Source: Microbacterium oxydans
GTDB taxonomy: Bacteria; Actinomycetota; Actinomycetes; Actinomycetales; Microbacteriaceae
Length of the DNA stretch: 64,000 nt
Reading direction: 5' to 3'
Assembly (NCBI RefSeq): GCF_900095745.1
Contig: NZ_FMIR01000015.1
Coordinates: 372,001-436,000, forward strand
Notes under the pieces: generated by a model
The model's input: the letters and a program-made list of their open reading frames with translations, nothing else
The model's database searches: none
Told to the model about the DNA's origin: nothing
Part shown: piece after piece, positions 8,142 through 15,980 of the stretch
How the letters are laid out: every line of letters begins with the position of its first letter
How positions within the stretch are numbered: position 1 is the first letter of the stretch
Translations under genes and position numbers: made by a program

Positions 8142-9143
8142 ATGGCCCTCACCGCACACTCCACCATCGGCGACTGGATGAACGACCCGACCGGCGGGCC
8201 CCTCATCCGCGCACTCTTCGAGCAGACCGGCGCCGACCCCGAACTCCTCACCCCCGTGCTGGGCCTGCCCCTGCAGCAGCTCGTCGCGATGAGCCAGGGC
8301 CAGCTCCCCCAGTCGGTCGTCGACGACCTGGTGCGCGCGGCCAACGGCGGCGAGATCCCCGAAGACGACGCCTCCGAGGGTTGGAACGAGAAGGTCACCT
8401 CCGGCCGCTTCGCCGGCAAGACCGTGATCGTCACGGGCGCCGCCTCCGGCATCGGCAAGGCCACCGCCTCGCGCATCGCCCGCGAAGGCGGACGCGTGAT
8501 CGCCAGCGACATCGCCGCCGAGAAGCTCGACGCCCTCAAGGCCGAGCTGCCGAATGCCGACATCGTCACGGTCGCCGGCGACCTCACGAAGCAGGACGCG
8601 ATCGACGCCGTCATCGCCGCCGCGGGCGACCGCATCGACGGCCTCGCGAACGTCGCCGGCATCAACGACGACTTCTCCCCCGCGGGCGAGACCCCGGATG
8701 CCGTCTGGGACCGCGTCATCGCGATCAACCTCACCGCTCCGTTCAAGCTCATGCGCGCGGTCATCCCCGTCATGGAGGCCGCCGGTCGCGGCGCCATCCT
8801 CAACGTCTCGAGCGAAGCCGGCCTGCGCGGCAACGCCTCGGGCAACGCCTACACGGCCAGCAAGCACGGCATCATCGGCGTCACCAAGTCCGCGGCCTTC
8901 ATGTACGGGCCGAAGGGCATCCGTGTGAACTCCGTCGCCCCGGGCGGCGTCGCCACCGGCATCCCCATGCCCCCGAACATGTCCGAGTACGGCTCCGGCC
9001 GCCTGGCTCCGTTCCAGCAGGCGATCCCGACCGTCGCGACGGCCGAGCACCTGGCGGCATCCATCACGTTCCTGCTGTCGGACGACGCCGTGAACATCAA
9101 CGGCGCGATCCTCGCCTCCGACGGCGGATGGTCGGTGCAGTAA
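8142..9143 (+). CDS. SDR-family NAD(P)-dependent oxidoreductase with N-terminal helical extension
   Basis: A 333-residue protein. Residues 90-333 form a classical short-chain dehydrogenase: cofactor motif TGAASGIG at 99-106, NVAG at 170-173, catalytic Ser near 223, Tyr237 and Lys241 (YTASK). The C terminus GAILASDGGW is typical. Residues 1-85 are an extra helical module (IGDWMNDPTGGPLIRALFEQ...) not found in ordinary 250-residue members. ATG 8142 follows an AGGAGA site. The substrate is unknown. It is probably repressed by the divergent TetR protein. Confidence 0.88.
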   Translation: MALTAHSTIGDWMNDPTGGPLIRALFEQTGADPELLTPVLGLPLQQLVAMSQGQLPQSVVDDLVRAANGGEIPEDDASEGWNEKVTSGRFAGKTVIVTGAASGIGKATASRIAREGGRVIASDIAAEKLDALKAELPNADIVTVAGDLTKQDAIDAVIAAAGDRIDGLANVAGINDDFSPAGETPDAVWDRVIAINLTAPFKLMRAVIPVMEAAGRGAILNVSSEAGLRGNASGNAYTASKHGIIGVTKSAAFMYGPKGIRVNSVAPGGVATGIPMPPNMSEYGSGRLAPFQQAIPTVATAEHLAASITFLLSDDAVNINGAILASDGGWSVQ

Positions 9144-9160
9144 CCCGCACCCGCGAAACC

Positions 9161-9193
9161 AACGCCCCCGCCGACCCGAACGGCGGGGGCGTT
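9161..9193. terminator. Hairpin terminator downstream of the SDR gene
   Basis: AACGCCCCCGCCG (9161-9173) pairs perfectly with CGGCGGGGGCGTT (9181-9193) around a 7-base loop, 18 bases after the SDR stop. The A-rich left foot and T-rich right foot suit termination from both sides of this convergent pair. Confidence 0.8.
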
Positions 9194-9270
9194 TCGCGTA
9201 TCCGAGGCAGACCCTTTCGCCACGCCACGACGAGTGCCTCGACCGTGCCCGCCTCGCGGCGGAGCGATGT

Positions 9271-9570
9271 CTACGAGTAGGTCAAGCCGAAGAAGGTCGA
9301 CCCGAGCATGAGGGTCAGGACGGCGACGATCGCGCTGACGGCCCGCACCCACGCCGTTCCGCGGCGCACGGCGACCACACCGGAGAGCACCGCAGCGACC
9401 ATCGTCGCGAAACTCAGGGAACGGATGGCGAGATCCGGCAACACCGCCGCTGTCGCGATGCCCGCAAGAAGTGCGAGAACGGCAGCGACCGCAGGGACCA
9501 CGAGACGACTGACCACGTGCGGTCGGGTGCGGATGACCCCACTCCTCTGCTCCGAGACACTCATGCTCAC
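9271..9570 (-). CDS. Small membrane protein, 99 residues
   Basis: Three hydrophobic helices are visible (about residues 20-43, 48-66 and 75-95), with basic residues in between (VRRGTAWVR). The tract GSTFFGLTYS at the end is common in short actinobacterial membrane proteins of unknown role. Starts at 9570 (GTG) or 9564 (ATG) are both possible; a G-rich segment lies just upstream. It is convergent with the SDR gene across a shared terminator. Confidence 0.6.
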   Translation of the reverse strand: MSMSVSEQRSGVIRTRPHVVSRLVVPAVAAVLALLAGIATAAVLPDLAIRSLSFATMVAAVLSGVVAVRRGTAWVRAVSAIVAVLTLMLGSTFFGLTYS

Positions 9571-9727
9571 TCCCCCCCCATCAGCCTGACAATCGACGCG
9601 GCCAGGATCCCATGTCGTCGGCGCGGTGGCAACAGGCGGTCATGGTGGGACGCCGAGGACTCCGCACCCTATCGACCCGGATACAAGGGGACTGAGGCCC
9701 GCACTCGGCGCCCCTACACTCGACCGC

Positions 9728-10111
9728 ATGCTGAAGCTCGCATCGATCGTGATCCGCGTGAACGATCTCCCCGCACAATCCCGCTTCTGGAAGGCCGCCC
9801 TCGACTACGTCGAACGCGACCCGGCGGAAGACGACTGGGTCGTGCTGAAACCCCGCGACGCCGACGCCCCCTGCATCGCCCTCGACGCGCACCACTCCGA
9901 ACGCGTGCTGCCGCCGCGCATCCACCTCGACATCTACGCCGAGGACCAGGCCACCGAAGTGCGCCGACTCACCGGGCTGGGCGCCCGCGAGGTGAACTGG
10001 GACAACCGCCCGGCCGACGCGGACTACGTGATCATGGAAGACCCCGAAGGTAACCGGTTCTGCATCGTCGACCGCCCCGACTGGGCGGGATGGGAACGCG
10101 CGGGCGACTGA
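9728..10111 (+). CDS. VOC-family protein (glyoxalase-like domain)
   Basis: A 127-residue single VOC module: MLKLASIVIRVNDLPAQSRFW at the start, RIHLDIYAED in the middle and the final MEDPEGNRFCIVDRP are the standard metal-site and strand signatures of the Glyoxalase_6 group. Such proteins bind small molecules or act as lyases or resistance proteins; substrate unknown. ATG 9728 fits the family start. It is convergent with the large regulator gene, 15 bases away. Confidence 0.82.
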   Translation: MLKLASIVIRVNDLPAQSRFWKAALDYVERDPAEDDWVVLKPRDADAPCIALDAHHSERVLPPRIHLDIYAEDQATEVRRLTGLGAREVNWDNRPADADYVIMEDPEGNRFCIVDRPDWAGWERAGD

Positions 10112-10126
10112 CAGCCGCTCACCGCC

Positions 10127-12775
10127 TCACACCCGGGCGAGCGACTCGGCCATCTCGACCAGCTCGTCCATCTCGCAGAGCAGCCCGGAAGCATACGACC
10201 GCCGCCACTCCTCGGCCGTGAGCCCCTCGCGCACCCGACGGCGATACAGCTCGAAGTCGGCGGGCTCGTTAGCTCGAGGATCGAATCCGTAGCGCCTGCC
10301 GATCGCATCGACGGCTCCGATGATCCGCGCCCCCGTCGCATCCGCACCGAGCGCGGCCGCCGCACCCGCAGCAACCGAGACGGCGATCAGGAGCGACACC
10401 GGATCACCGCCGGCAGCGCTCCGCCGCACCGCGGGCAATAGCGTGGCCATCGCCGCCGACCCCTGACGCAGGTCGAGCTGAACCTTCGCCGCCACCACCG
10501 GAGCCATGAGCATGACCCACTCGTGACCGCATCGCGACGCGAGCGCCCCGGCACGACCCAGCAACTCGATCGCCTCCCGCGATCGCCCCGACGCCCGCTG
10601 CACCTGACCGGTGATGAGCAGGATCATCGCCGCCGCCGCATCCGGCATCTCATCGACGTCGGCGAGCGCGACCGCCACCTGGGCCACCGGGTCACCCGCT
10701 GGCTCCGGACTGAGCGTGAAGAGGTAGGCGGAGAACGCCGCGGCGAGTCCCCGCAGCGCACGATCTCCGGAAGCTTCCGCCGGGATCCGCGCAGCCGAGA
10801 TCCACGTCGCCGCCTCGGACATCTGACCCAGTTGATACGCGAGGAACCCCCTCGTGAGACTCAGCGCCGCCTCGAGGGAAGGAGCGGCTGACAGCGCCGA
10901 CGCCCGGCGCACCATCTCGAGCAGCTCCTGCTGCCTCCCCGCCCGCACGCCGAACCAGAGCAGACCCCCGGCGATGGTCGCCGCGGTCTCCCCGTCGTCG
11001 GCGAGCACCGCGGAGTCGAACGCGGCCACGACATCCGGCCACTCGATCCGCAGCCGAGAGATCACCGCCCCGGATCCCTCGGCCGTCAGAGCGACGGATG
11101 CCTCCGCAGCCTGCGACGTGAACCATGCGCGATGCCGCCGATGCCACTGCTCATCCAGAGTCTCACCGCCCGCGGCGGCCCGCCGGATGAGCGGAGACAC
11201 GCGGAAGACCGGCTCCGCCTCTCCCTCCTCCGCTGAGACGAGCGAGAACGACACGAGCTGATCGAGGTCGCGATCACGCGGCCTCTCCCCGCACACGGCC
11301 GCGGCGGCACCGCGGGTGAACGGCGCCGCGAACCCGGCGAGGCAGCGCAGAGTGTCGTGCTGCTCGCTCGTCAGGAGCGCCAGTGACGACCGCAGGGCCG
11401 CGGCCAACCGCGGTTCGCCGGCCTCCTCCGACCGGTCGATCTCGCGCAGCATCGAATCGCCGACCTCGGCGAGCGGCATCACGGCGGTCCGCGCGGCCGC
11501 CAGCTCGATCGCCAGCGGCAACCGGCCCAGCATGTCGACGAGCCGGCCGATCGTGACGGCATCCGCCGCGCGCGCCGCCGGAGGGAGCCTCGTCTCGAAC
11601 AGCTCGTGCGCGTCCGCCGCGGGCAGAGGATCGACCCGCAACACACTCTCGCCGGGAACGCCGAGTGTCCGCCGCGACGTCGACAGCACGGCGAGTCCGC
11701 GCGCCCGCGCGAGTACGGCTACAGCGACGGCTGCCACGCCGACACTCGCCCCCTCCGCCCCGTCGATGACGAGGATGCCGCGCCGGTCGGCCAGATGCTC
11801 CGCGATCGCTTCCGGCGCCGCATCCGGGGCACCGACGGCAGACGCGATCACCGGCGCGACGGTGCCATCGACCTCGTCTCCGACGTTCACGAACCAGATG
11901 TAATCCTCGCCGGCGACCGCGTCACTGCCCAGCCAATCGACCGCGAGCCTCGTCTTGCCCGCCCCCGCGGCGCCCGTCAGTGTGACGAGGCGGGCGACAT
12001 CGAGCGCGGCCGTCAGCGCCGCACGCTCCTCCCGACGCCCCACCATCGGGGCGATCGGCGCCGGCACACCGAACATGCGCCCCGCGTGCGCCGCGAGGTT
12101 CGATACCGGGTAAGCGCCCCGGCTGCGATCACGCTCCGACGCGGTGCTCCCGCCCAGGCGCGCCAGCGCTCGATCCCCCGCGTCGGCCCGCGCCCGAGCC
12201 GTGTGCAGCAGAGCCAAGACGTCGTCATCATCGGGATGAGCGGCCCGCAGATTCTGCAGCGTCACCAGTGCCCGCGCGTTGTCGCCGGCATCCAGGTCGG
12301 CACGAACACCGAGCAATCGCACCCTGTCGACGACACTCCGCACCCGCGCGCGAGCGAGAGCGGCGAAGGGCGGATCGCCGATCCCCTGCAGCGGCGAGCC
12401 CCGCCATCGCAGCAGCAGCGAACGCACCTCTTCGGAGTCGAGCGGGGAGGCCCCGGCCACGACATCCTCCAACGCCCAGAGGTCGACCTGCATCCCGGGA
12501 CCGTCGACGAGACGGTACCCACCCCTCCCACCTTCGAGCCAGGCGCCGAGAGGCGTCGCACGCAGTCGCGACATGTACGCCCGGGCGGTCGTCCGCGCCT
12601 GCGCGGGCGGCTCGGCCCACAGGTCGTCGATGAGGTCTTCCAGAGCGACCGGCGCTCCGCGTTCGAGAGCGAGCCGAGCGATGACAGCGCGCGGAAGCGC
12701 ACCCCCGACCGGCACCCGCTCGCCGTCGACGGACGCCTCGATCTGGTCGAGAAGCTGCACGCGCGCGGTGGCCAC
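10127..12775 (-). CDS. SARP/AfsR-type transcriptional regulator with BTAD and ATPase domains
   Basis: An 882-residue protein. Residues 5-95 form an OmpR-like winged helix of the SARP type, 97-190 a bacterial transcriptional activator domain (BTAD), and 245-560 a STAND-type ATPase with Walker A GAAGAGKTR at 268-276 and a Walker B tract RRGILVIDGA near 330. The rest is helical repeats that look TPR-like and end near residue 880. These proteins activate neighbouring genes in response to a signal and ATP. The start GTG 12775 has no clear ribosome-binding site and may be leaderless. It is divergent from an alpha/beta-hydrolase, with heptameric direct repeats between them. Confidence 0.85.
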   Translation of the reverse strand: MATARVQLLDQIEASVDGERVPVGGALPRAVIARLALERGAPVALEDLIDDLWAEPPAQARTTARAYMSRLRATPLGAWLEGGRGGYRLVDGPGMQVDLWALEDVVAGASPLDSEEVRSLLLRWRGSPLQGIGDPPFAALARARVRSVVDRVRLLGVRADLDAGDNARALVTLQNLRAAHPDDDDVLALLHTARARADAGDRALARLGGSTASERDRSRGAYPVSNLAAHAGRMFGVPAPIAPMVGRREERAALTAALDVARLVTLTGAAGAGKTRLAVDWLGSDAVAGEDYIWFVNVGDEVDGTVAPVIASAVGAPDAAPEAIAEHLADRRGILVIDGAEGASVGVAAVAVAVLARARGLAVLSTSRRTLGVPGESVLRVDPLPAADAHELFETRLPPAARAADAVTIGRLVDMLGRLPLAIELAAARTAVMPLAEVGDSMLREIDRSEEAGEPRLAAALRSSLALLTSEQHDTLRCLAGFAAPFTRGAAAAVCGERPRDRDLDQLVSFSLVSAEEGEAEPVFRVSPLIRRAAAGGETLDEQWHRRHRAWFTSQAAEASVALTAEGSGAVISRLRIEWPDVVAAFDSAVLADDGETAATIAGGLLWFGVRAGRQQELLEMVRRASALSAAPSLEAALSLTRGFLAYQLGQMSEAATWISAARIPAEASGDRALRGLAAAFSAYLFTLSPEPAGDPVAQVAVALADVDEMPDAAAAMILLITGQVQRASGRSREAIELLGRAGALASRCGHEWVMLMAPVVAAKVQLDLRQGSAAMATLLPAVRRSAAGGDPVSLLIAVSVAAGAAAALGADATGARIIGAVDAIGRRYGFDPRANEPADFELYRRRVREGLTAEEWRRSYASGLLCEMDELVEMAESLARV

Positions 12776-12784
12776 AGCCGATCA

Positions 12785-12802
12785 TTGCACGAACGTTGCA
12801 CT
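12785..12802. promoter_or_regulatory. SARP-type direct-repeat operator
   Basis: Two heptamers, TTGCACG (12785-12791) and TTGCACT (12796-12802), are separated by 4 bases, giving an 11-base period. SARP-family proteins are known to bind heptameric direct repeats with this spacing. The site lies in the 75-base gap between the SARP gene and the hydrolase gene. No clear -10 box accompanies it. Confidence 0.55.
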
Positions 12803-12850
12803 CGGTCGAGAGCCAGGATCGAGGCATCCTTCGAGCCCCAGGCTGGAGAC

Positions 12851-13681
12851 ATGAATCACACAGATGCCCCTGTTCAGACCCGGTTCCGCACCTCGCTCGG
12901 CGACATCGCAGCGACCGTCATGGGCAGTGGCCCCTACGCGGTTCTGTGGCACGGCATGTTCGTCGACGGCGACTCCTGGGGTTCAGTCGTCGAGGCACTC
13001 GCCCTGCACCGGACGCTCGTCGTGCTCGACGGCCCCGGTTACGGCGCGAGCACACCGCTGTCGCGGGTGAGTTCGATCGAGGAGTGCGCGGAAGCCGGCG
13101 CGCAGATCATCGAGCAACTCGGGGGAGACGGACGAGTCGACTGGGTGGGTGCGGCCTGGGGTGGTCACGTGGGGATGACCATGGCCGCGCTCTTCCCGGA
13201 CACCGTCCGCTCCCTGGTCGCGGTGAGCTCGCCGGTGGAGCCGATCGACCCGGTGTTCCGGATCAAGCTCATCATCGCCAACCAGATCCTGGCCCACTTC
13301 GGACCCATCGCCCACCTCCGGCACGTGATCCACGATGCCCAGCTGATCCCGCCGCACGCGAAGGACCGATCGATGACTGCCGTCATCGATCACGCCCTGA
13401 ACCGCGCCCCGCGTCGCAGCATCGCCGCCACCGTCACATCGTTCATCATCAACCGCGGCGATGCGTCGCACCGCCTGCCGCGCATCGCTGCGCCCACGCT
13501 GCTGGTCACCGGCGACGACCGCGGCGAATGGACGCCCGATGTGATGAACGCCGCCGCCAATCGGATACCGGACGCCAGGACGCTCGTCATCGAGGGCGCA
13601 CGCACTCTCGTGCCCGTCGAACAGCCCGCAGAACTCGCGGCCGGCATCGTGGAGTTCTGGCAGTCACTGGATGTACGCTGA
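12851..13681 (+). CDS. Alpha/beta-hydrolase-fold protein lacking catalytic Ser and His (likely pseudoenzyme)
   Basis: A 276-residue alpha/beta-hydrolase fold: oxyanion strand LWHGMFVDGDSW at 32-43, GPGYGAST at 61-68, and a full set of strands to the C terminus. At the nucleophile elbow the sequence is G100-A-A102-W-G-G, so the usual Ser (position 102) is Ala. At the usual catalytic His (GAGH) it reads G249-A-R-T252. Only the acid region GDD (221-223) is kept. The fold may instead bind a ligand or act as a sensor. ATG 12851 is chosen by family length. The divergent SARP regulator and the shared operator suggest a functional pair. It overlaps the convergent membrane-protein gene by 18 bases. 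Confidence 0.8.
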   Translation: MNHTDAPVQTRFRTSLGDIAATVMGSGPYAVLWHGMFVDGDSWGSVVEALALHRTLVVLDGPGYGASTPLSRVSSIEECAEAGAQIIEQLGGDGRVDWVGAAWGGHVGMTMAALFPDTVRSLVAVSSPVEPIDPVFRIKLIIANQILAHFGPIAHLRHVIHDAQLIPPHAKDRSMTAVIDHALNRAPRRSIAATVTSFIINRGDASHRLPRIAAPTLLVTGDDRGEWTPDVMNAAANRIPDARTLVIEGARTLVPVEQPAELAAGIVEFWQSLDVR

Positions 13682-14599
13682 GTTCTCCGGCACGACCGCC
13701 GGCGTCCGATCCCGCTCCACGACCATCCGCACCACCGTGCCGACGACGCCGATCACGAGGGCAACGATCACCGGCTGCCACACCTCGGCGAGCACCATCG
13801 GGAACACCTGCACCGACGCCTGCATCATCTCGGGGATGTTGCCGTCGAGCACCCGCATGCCCAGTCCGTACTGGATCGCCGTGAACAGCGCCGGTACGAC
13901 CCACACCGCAAGGAGACCTGCGACCCAGACCACGATCCGCCAGGCCGGCCGCACCCCGCACCACACCAGCGCCGCACCGACGACGATCGCCGGCAGCCAG
14001 GGCGACAGATAGGGCAGGAACACCGGCGGGAAAGCCTCTCCCGTGACGGCCACGAAGCACCGGCTCACCCAGTCGCCGAACGGCACCGCCGCGAGCACGA
14101 CACCGAGGGCGACCACCCCGACCGAGCGCCGCGAGGTCATCCAGAAGCCCAGCTGCGCGAGGAGAATCGCCGCGATCACCCCGCCGAGGAGACCGGCGAA
14201 GTACAGCATCACTCGACTGTCACCCCCGCGACCCAGCCCGAGCCCTCCGGCCAGGACGGCGAAGCTCTGCACCACCGCGATCACGTGCACGAGCAGCACC
14301 CCGAGCGCCGCCGGCCACACGGCGACCGCACGACGGCGCGCCACGAGATGCACCGCGAACCCGGCGAAGACCCCGCCGAGCAGCAGCACCGAGAAGAGCA
14401 GCGTCGCGAAGTACTGACTCAGCGGCAGCAGCACGAACGGCATGTCCTCCGGCATCGTCGCCGCCGCCCACAGGTTCTGCAGCGGAAGGATGCCGCCGCC
14501 GATCAACCACGGCAGAATCCCCAGCACACCCCCGCCGACGCCGATCACGAAAGGCAGGGCGCGAGCGCGCGCGTCGACGGGTGGCGATATTTCGGTCAT
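13664..14599 (-). CDS. Multi-pass membrane protein of unknown function
   Basis: A 311-residue protein with about eight hydrophobic helices spread along its length (for example IGVGGGVLGILPWLIGGG near residue 20 and IVVWVAGLLAVWVVPALF near residue 230). Loops are short; I see no transporter or enzyme motif. ATG 14599 is chosen as the first Met before the cytoplasmic N terminus; the ribosome-binding site is weak. The last six codons overlap the end of the convergent hydrolase gene. Confidence 0.65.
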   Translation of the reverse strand: MTEISPPVDARARALPFVIGVGGGVLGILPWLIGGGILPLQNLWAAATMPEDMPFVLLPLSQYFATLLFSVLLLGGVFAGFAVHLVARRRAVAVWPAALGVLLVHVIAVVQSFAVLAGGLGLGRGGDSRVMLYFAGLLGGVIAAILLAQLGFWMTSRRSVGVVALGVVLAAVPFGDWVSRCFVAVTGEAFPPVFLPYLSPWLPAIVVGAALVWCGVRPAWRIVVWVAGLLAVWVVPALFTAIQYGLGMRVLDGNIPEMMQASVQVFPMVLAEVWQPVIVALVIGVVGTVVRMVVERDRTPAVVPENSAYIQ

Positions 14600-14696
14600 G
14601 GGGAGACGTTGGCATACGGATGCCGACACCGCGGGAAGGCGCGACCGTATTCACCGGCAGACGACGACACCGGTCGCCTGGCGATCCGGCCGGCGG

Positions 14697-14855
14697 TCAG
14701 ACCTGGCCGGGTCGTCCGTCTCGCGCCATCGCCTGCCGGTGCGAGGTGAGCGCCGCACGCACGGCCGAGTAGATCACCAGCCATGTGACGAGGATGCCGA
14801 TGAGGATGAACGCGAGGTTCATGAGGAGGAAGGGGAGGAGCGAGTCGCCGAACAT
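14697..14855 (-). CDS. Small single-pass membrane protein, 52 residues
   Basis: Translation gives MFGDSLLPFLLMNLAFILIG, then a continued hydrophobic helix to about residue 30 and a basic tail SHRQAMARDGRPGQV. TGAGG lies a few bases upstream of ATG 14855. One N-out/C-in or reverse helix is likely. The size and pattern are like other short membrane proteins in this window. No family is recognised, and it stands alone between two unrelated genes. Confidence 0.5.
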   Translation of the reverse strand: MFGDSLLPFLLMNLAFILIGILVTWLVIYSAVRAALTSHRQAMARDGRPGQV

Positions 14856-14890
14856 GGCCTCAGGATGCCGCAGTCACGCCGCCCCGGGCG

Positions 14891-15661
14891 TCAGACTCCC
14901 CGCATCCGCTGCACAGCCGCCCGCACCAGCGCCGCATTCCCCGGCGCACTGCTGCCGTCGGGGAGCAGCAGAGTGTCTTCCAAGCCGATCCGCGAATCCA
15001 GACCGAGCTCGACCGCGAGGTCGAACACCGGCCACGTCGAACCCTCTTCACCGTGCAGCAGAACGGGCACGTCAGGCTCCTCGAGCGCCACGTGCGCGAT
15101 CATCCCCTCGGCATGCTCGCGCACGGTCTCGGCCGGTTCATCGGGCAACTCGATCAGCACCCGCAGGCACCGGTCGCGCACGGGCGAACGCTTCCACACC
15201 TCGAACCCCGCCGCATCCCACAACCCCGCCTCGACCGCCACCCCGCGTCGCATCAGCAGGGCCGCCACCTCGTCGGCACCGGATTCATGCCAGTTGACGG
15301 ATGCGTGGTCGGGCAGCTCCGTCCACGACTCGATCGCGGCCAGGCGACGCTCGACATCGGGCTCGGCCCATTCGCCGGTCGTCACTCCGACCGGCACGCC
15401 CGGCGCGGCTTGACGCACAGCCCACACCCACCGCGCCACATCGTCAGCGGCCAGGCTGTCGCGGCCGGAAGAATCCTTCGGGTGCACATGCACCTCGCGG
15501 GCGCCGGCGGCCACGGCCCGTGCGGCATCATCGGCGACCACGGCCGGGTCGAGACTCAACCACGGATGCTCCGCCGGATCCCTGGCGCCGTTGACACATG
15601 CCTGCAACAGCATCCGCCGCTCGGAGTCGGCTGCGCGTGCACGTTCAGACGGCACGCTCAT
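14891..15661 (-). CDS. BKACE-family protein (beta-keto acid cleavage enzyme)
   Basis: A 256-residue TIM-barrel protein of the DUF849/BKACE family, which condenses a beta-keto acid with acetyl-CoA using a zinc ion. The zinc ligands are visible as HVHPKD near residue 58, with the conserved VGVTTGEW strand near 90, SVNWHESGADE near 120 and GLEDTLLLPDG near 228. At 256 residues it is somewhat shorter than typical members of about 280-300. The start overlaps the stop of the upstream DUF2188 gene (ATGA), so the two are translationally coupled. The natural substrate cannot be read from sequence. Confidence 0.85.
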   Translation of the reverse strand: MSVPSERARAADSERRMLLQACVNGARDPAEHPWLSLDPAVVADDAARAVAAGAREVHVHPKDSSGRDSLAADDVARWVWAVRQAAPGVPVGVTTGEWAEPDVERRLAAIESWTELPDHASVNWHESGADEVAALLMRRGVAVEAGLWDAAGFEVWKRSPVRDRCLRVLIELPDEPAETVREHAEGMIAHVALEEPDVPVLLHGEEGSTWPVFDLAVELGLDSRIGLEDTLLLPDGSSAPGNAALVRAAVQRMRGV

Positions 15662-15885
15662 CCGATCAGGTCGCGCGGGTGCCGCTCGTACGCGCTCTCG
15701 TCTTTCGAGGGACCCTCCTCGGTGCGCACCGTATGCCCGACCTGGCGTGCCATCGCCGCACCACGAGCGGCCTTCACCGCATCGGCCTCGGTCTCGAAGC
15801 TCGCGCCCAACGTCTGCGATTCGCCCTCGATGCGGTTGAACCAGATGCCATTGCGATGGAAAGTCTCGATATCACCTGCGGCCAT
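15658..15885 (-). CDS. DUF2188 domain protein, 75 residues
   Basis: A short protein with the DUF2188 pattern: an N-terminal strand pair (FHRNGIWFNRIEGE), the FETEADAVKAARGAAM helix and a C-terminal DESAYERHPRD tail. Family members are tiny proteins of unknown role. The stop overlaps the start of the BKACE gene by 4 bases. The upstream region carries GGGATCCC just before ATG 15885 but no strong ribosome-binding site. Confidence 0.75.
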   Translation of the reverse strand: MAAGDIETFHRNGIWFNRIEGESQTLGASFETEADAVKAARGAAMARQVGHTVRTEEGPSKDESAYERHPRDLIG

Positions 15886-15980
15886 GCGGGATCCCTTCTC
15901 TCGACTCCCTTTCTACGGCACACGACCGACACCAGCAGAGCCCCTTGACACCCTCCGCAGAGGTGTCCGACCCGGTCGCC

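Noticed and set aside
10523..12850. Plus-strand frames opposite the SARP regulator, including one running into the hydrolase gene
   Set aside because: They are Arg/His/Pro-rich shadows. The hydrolase frame only gains family similarity from ATG 12851.
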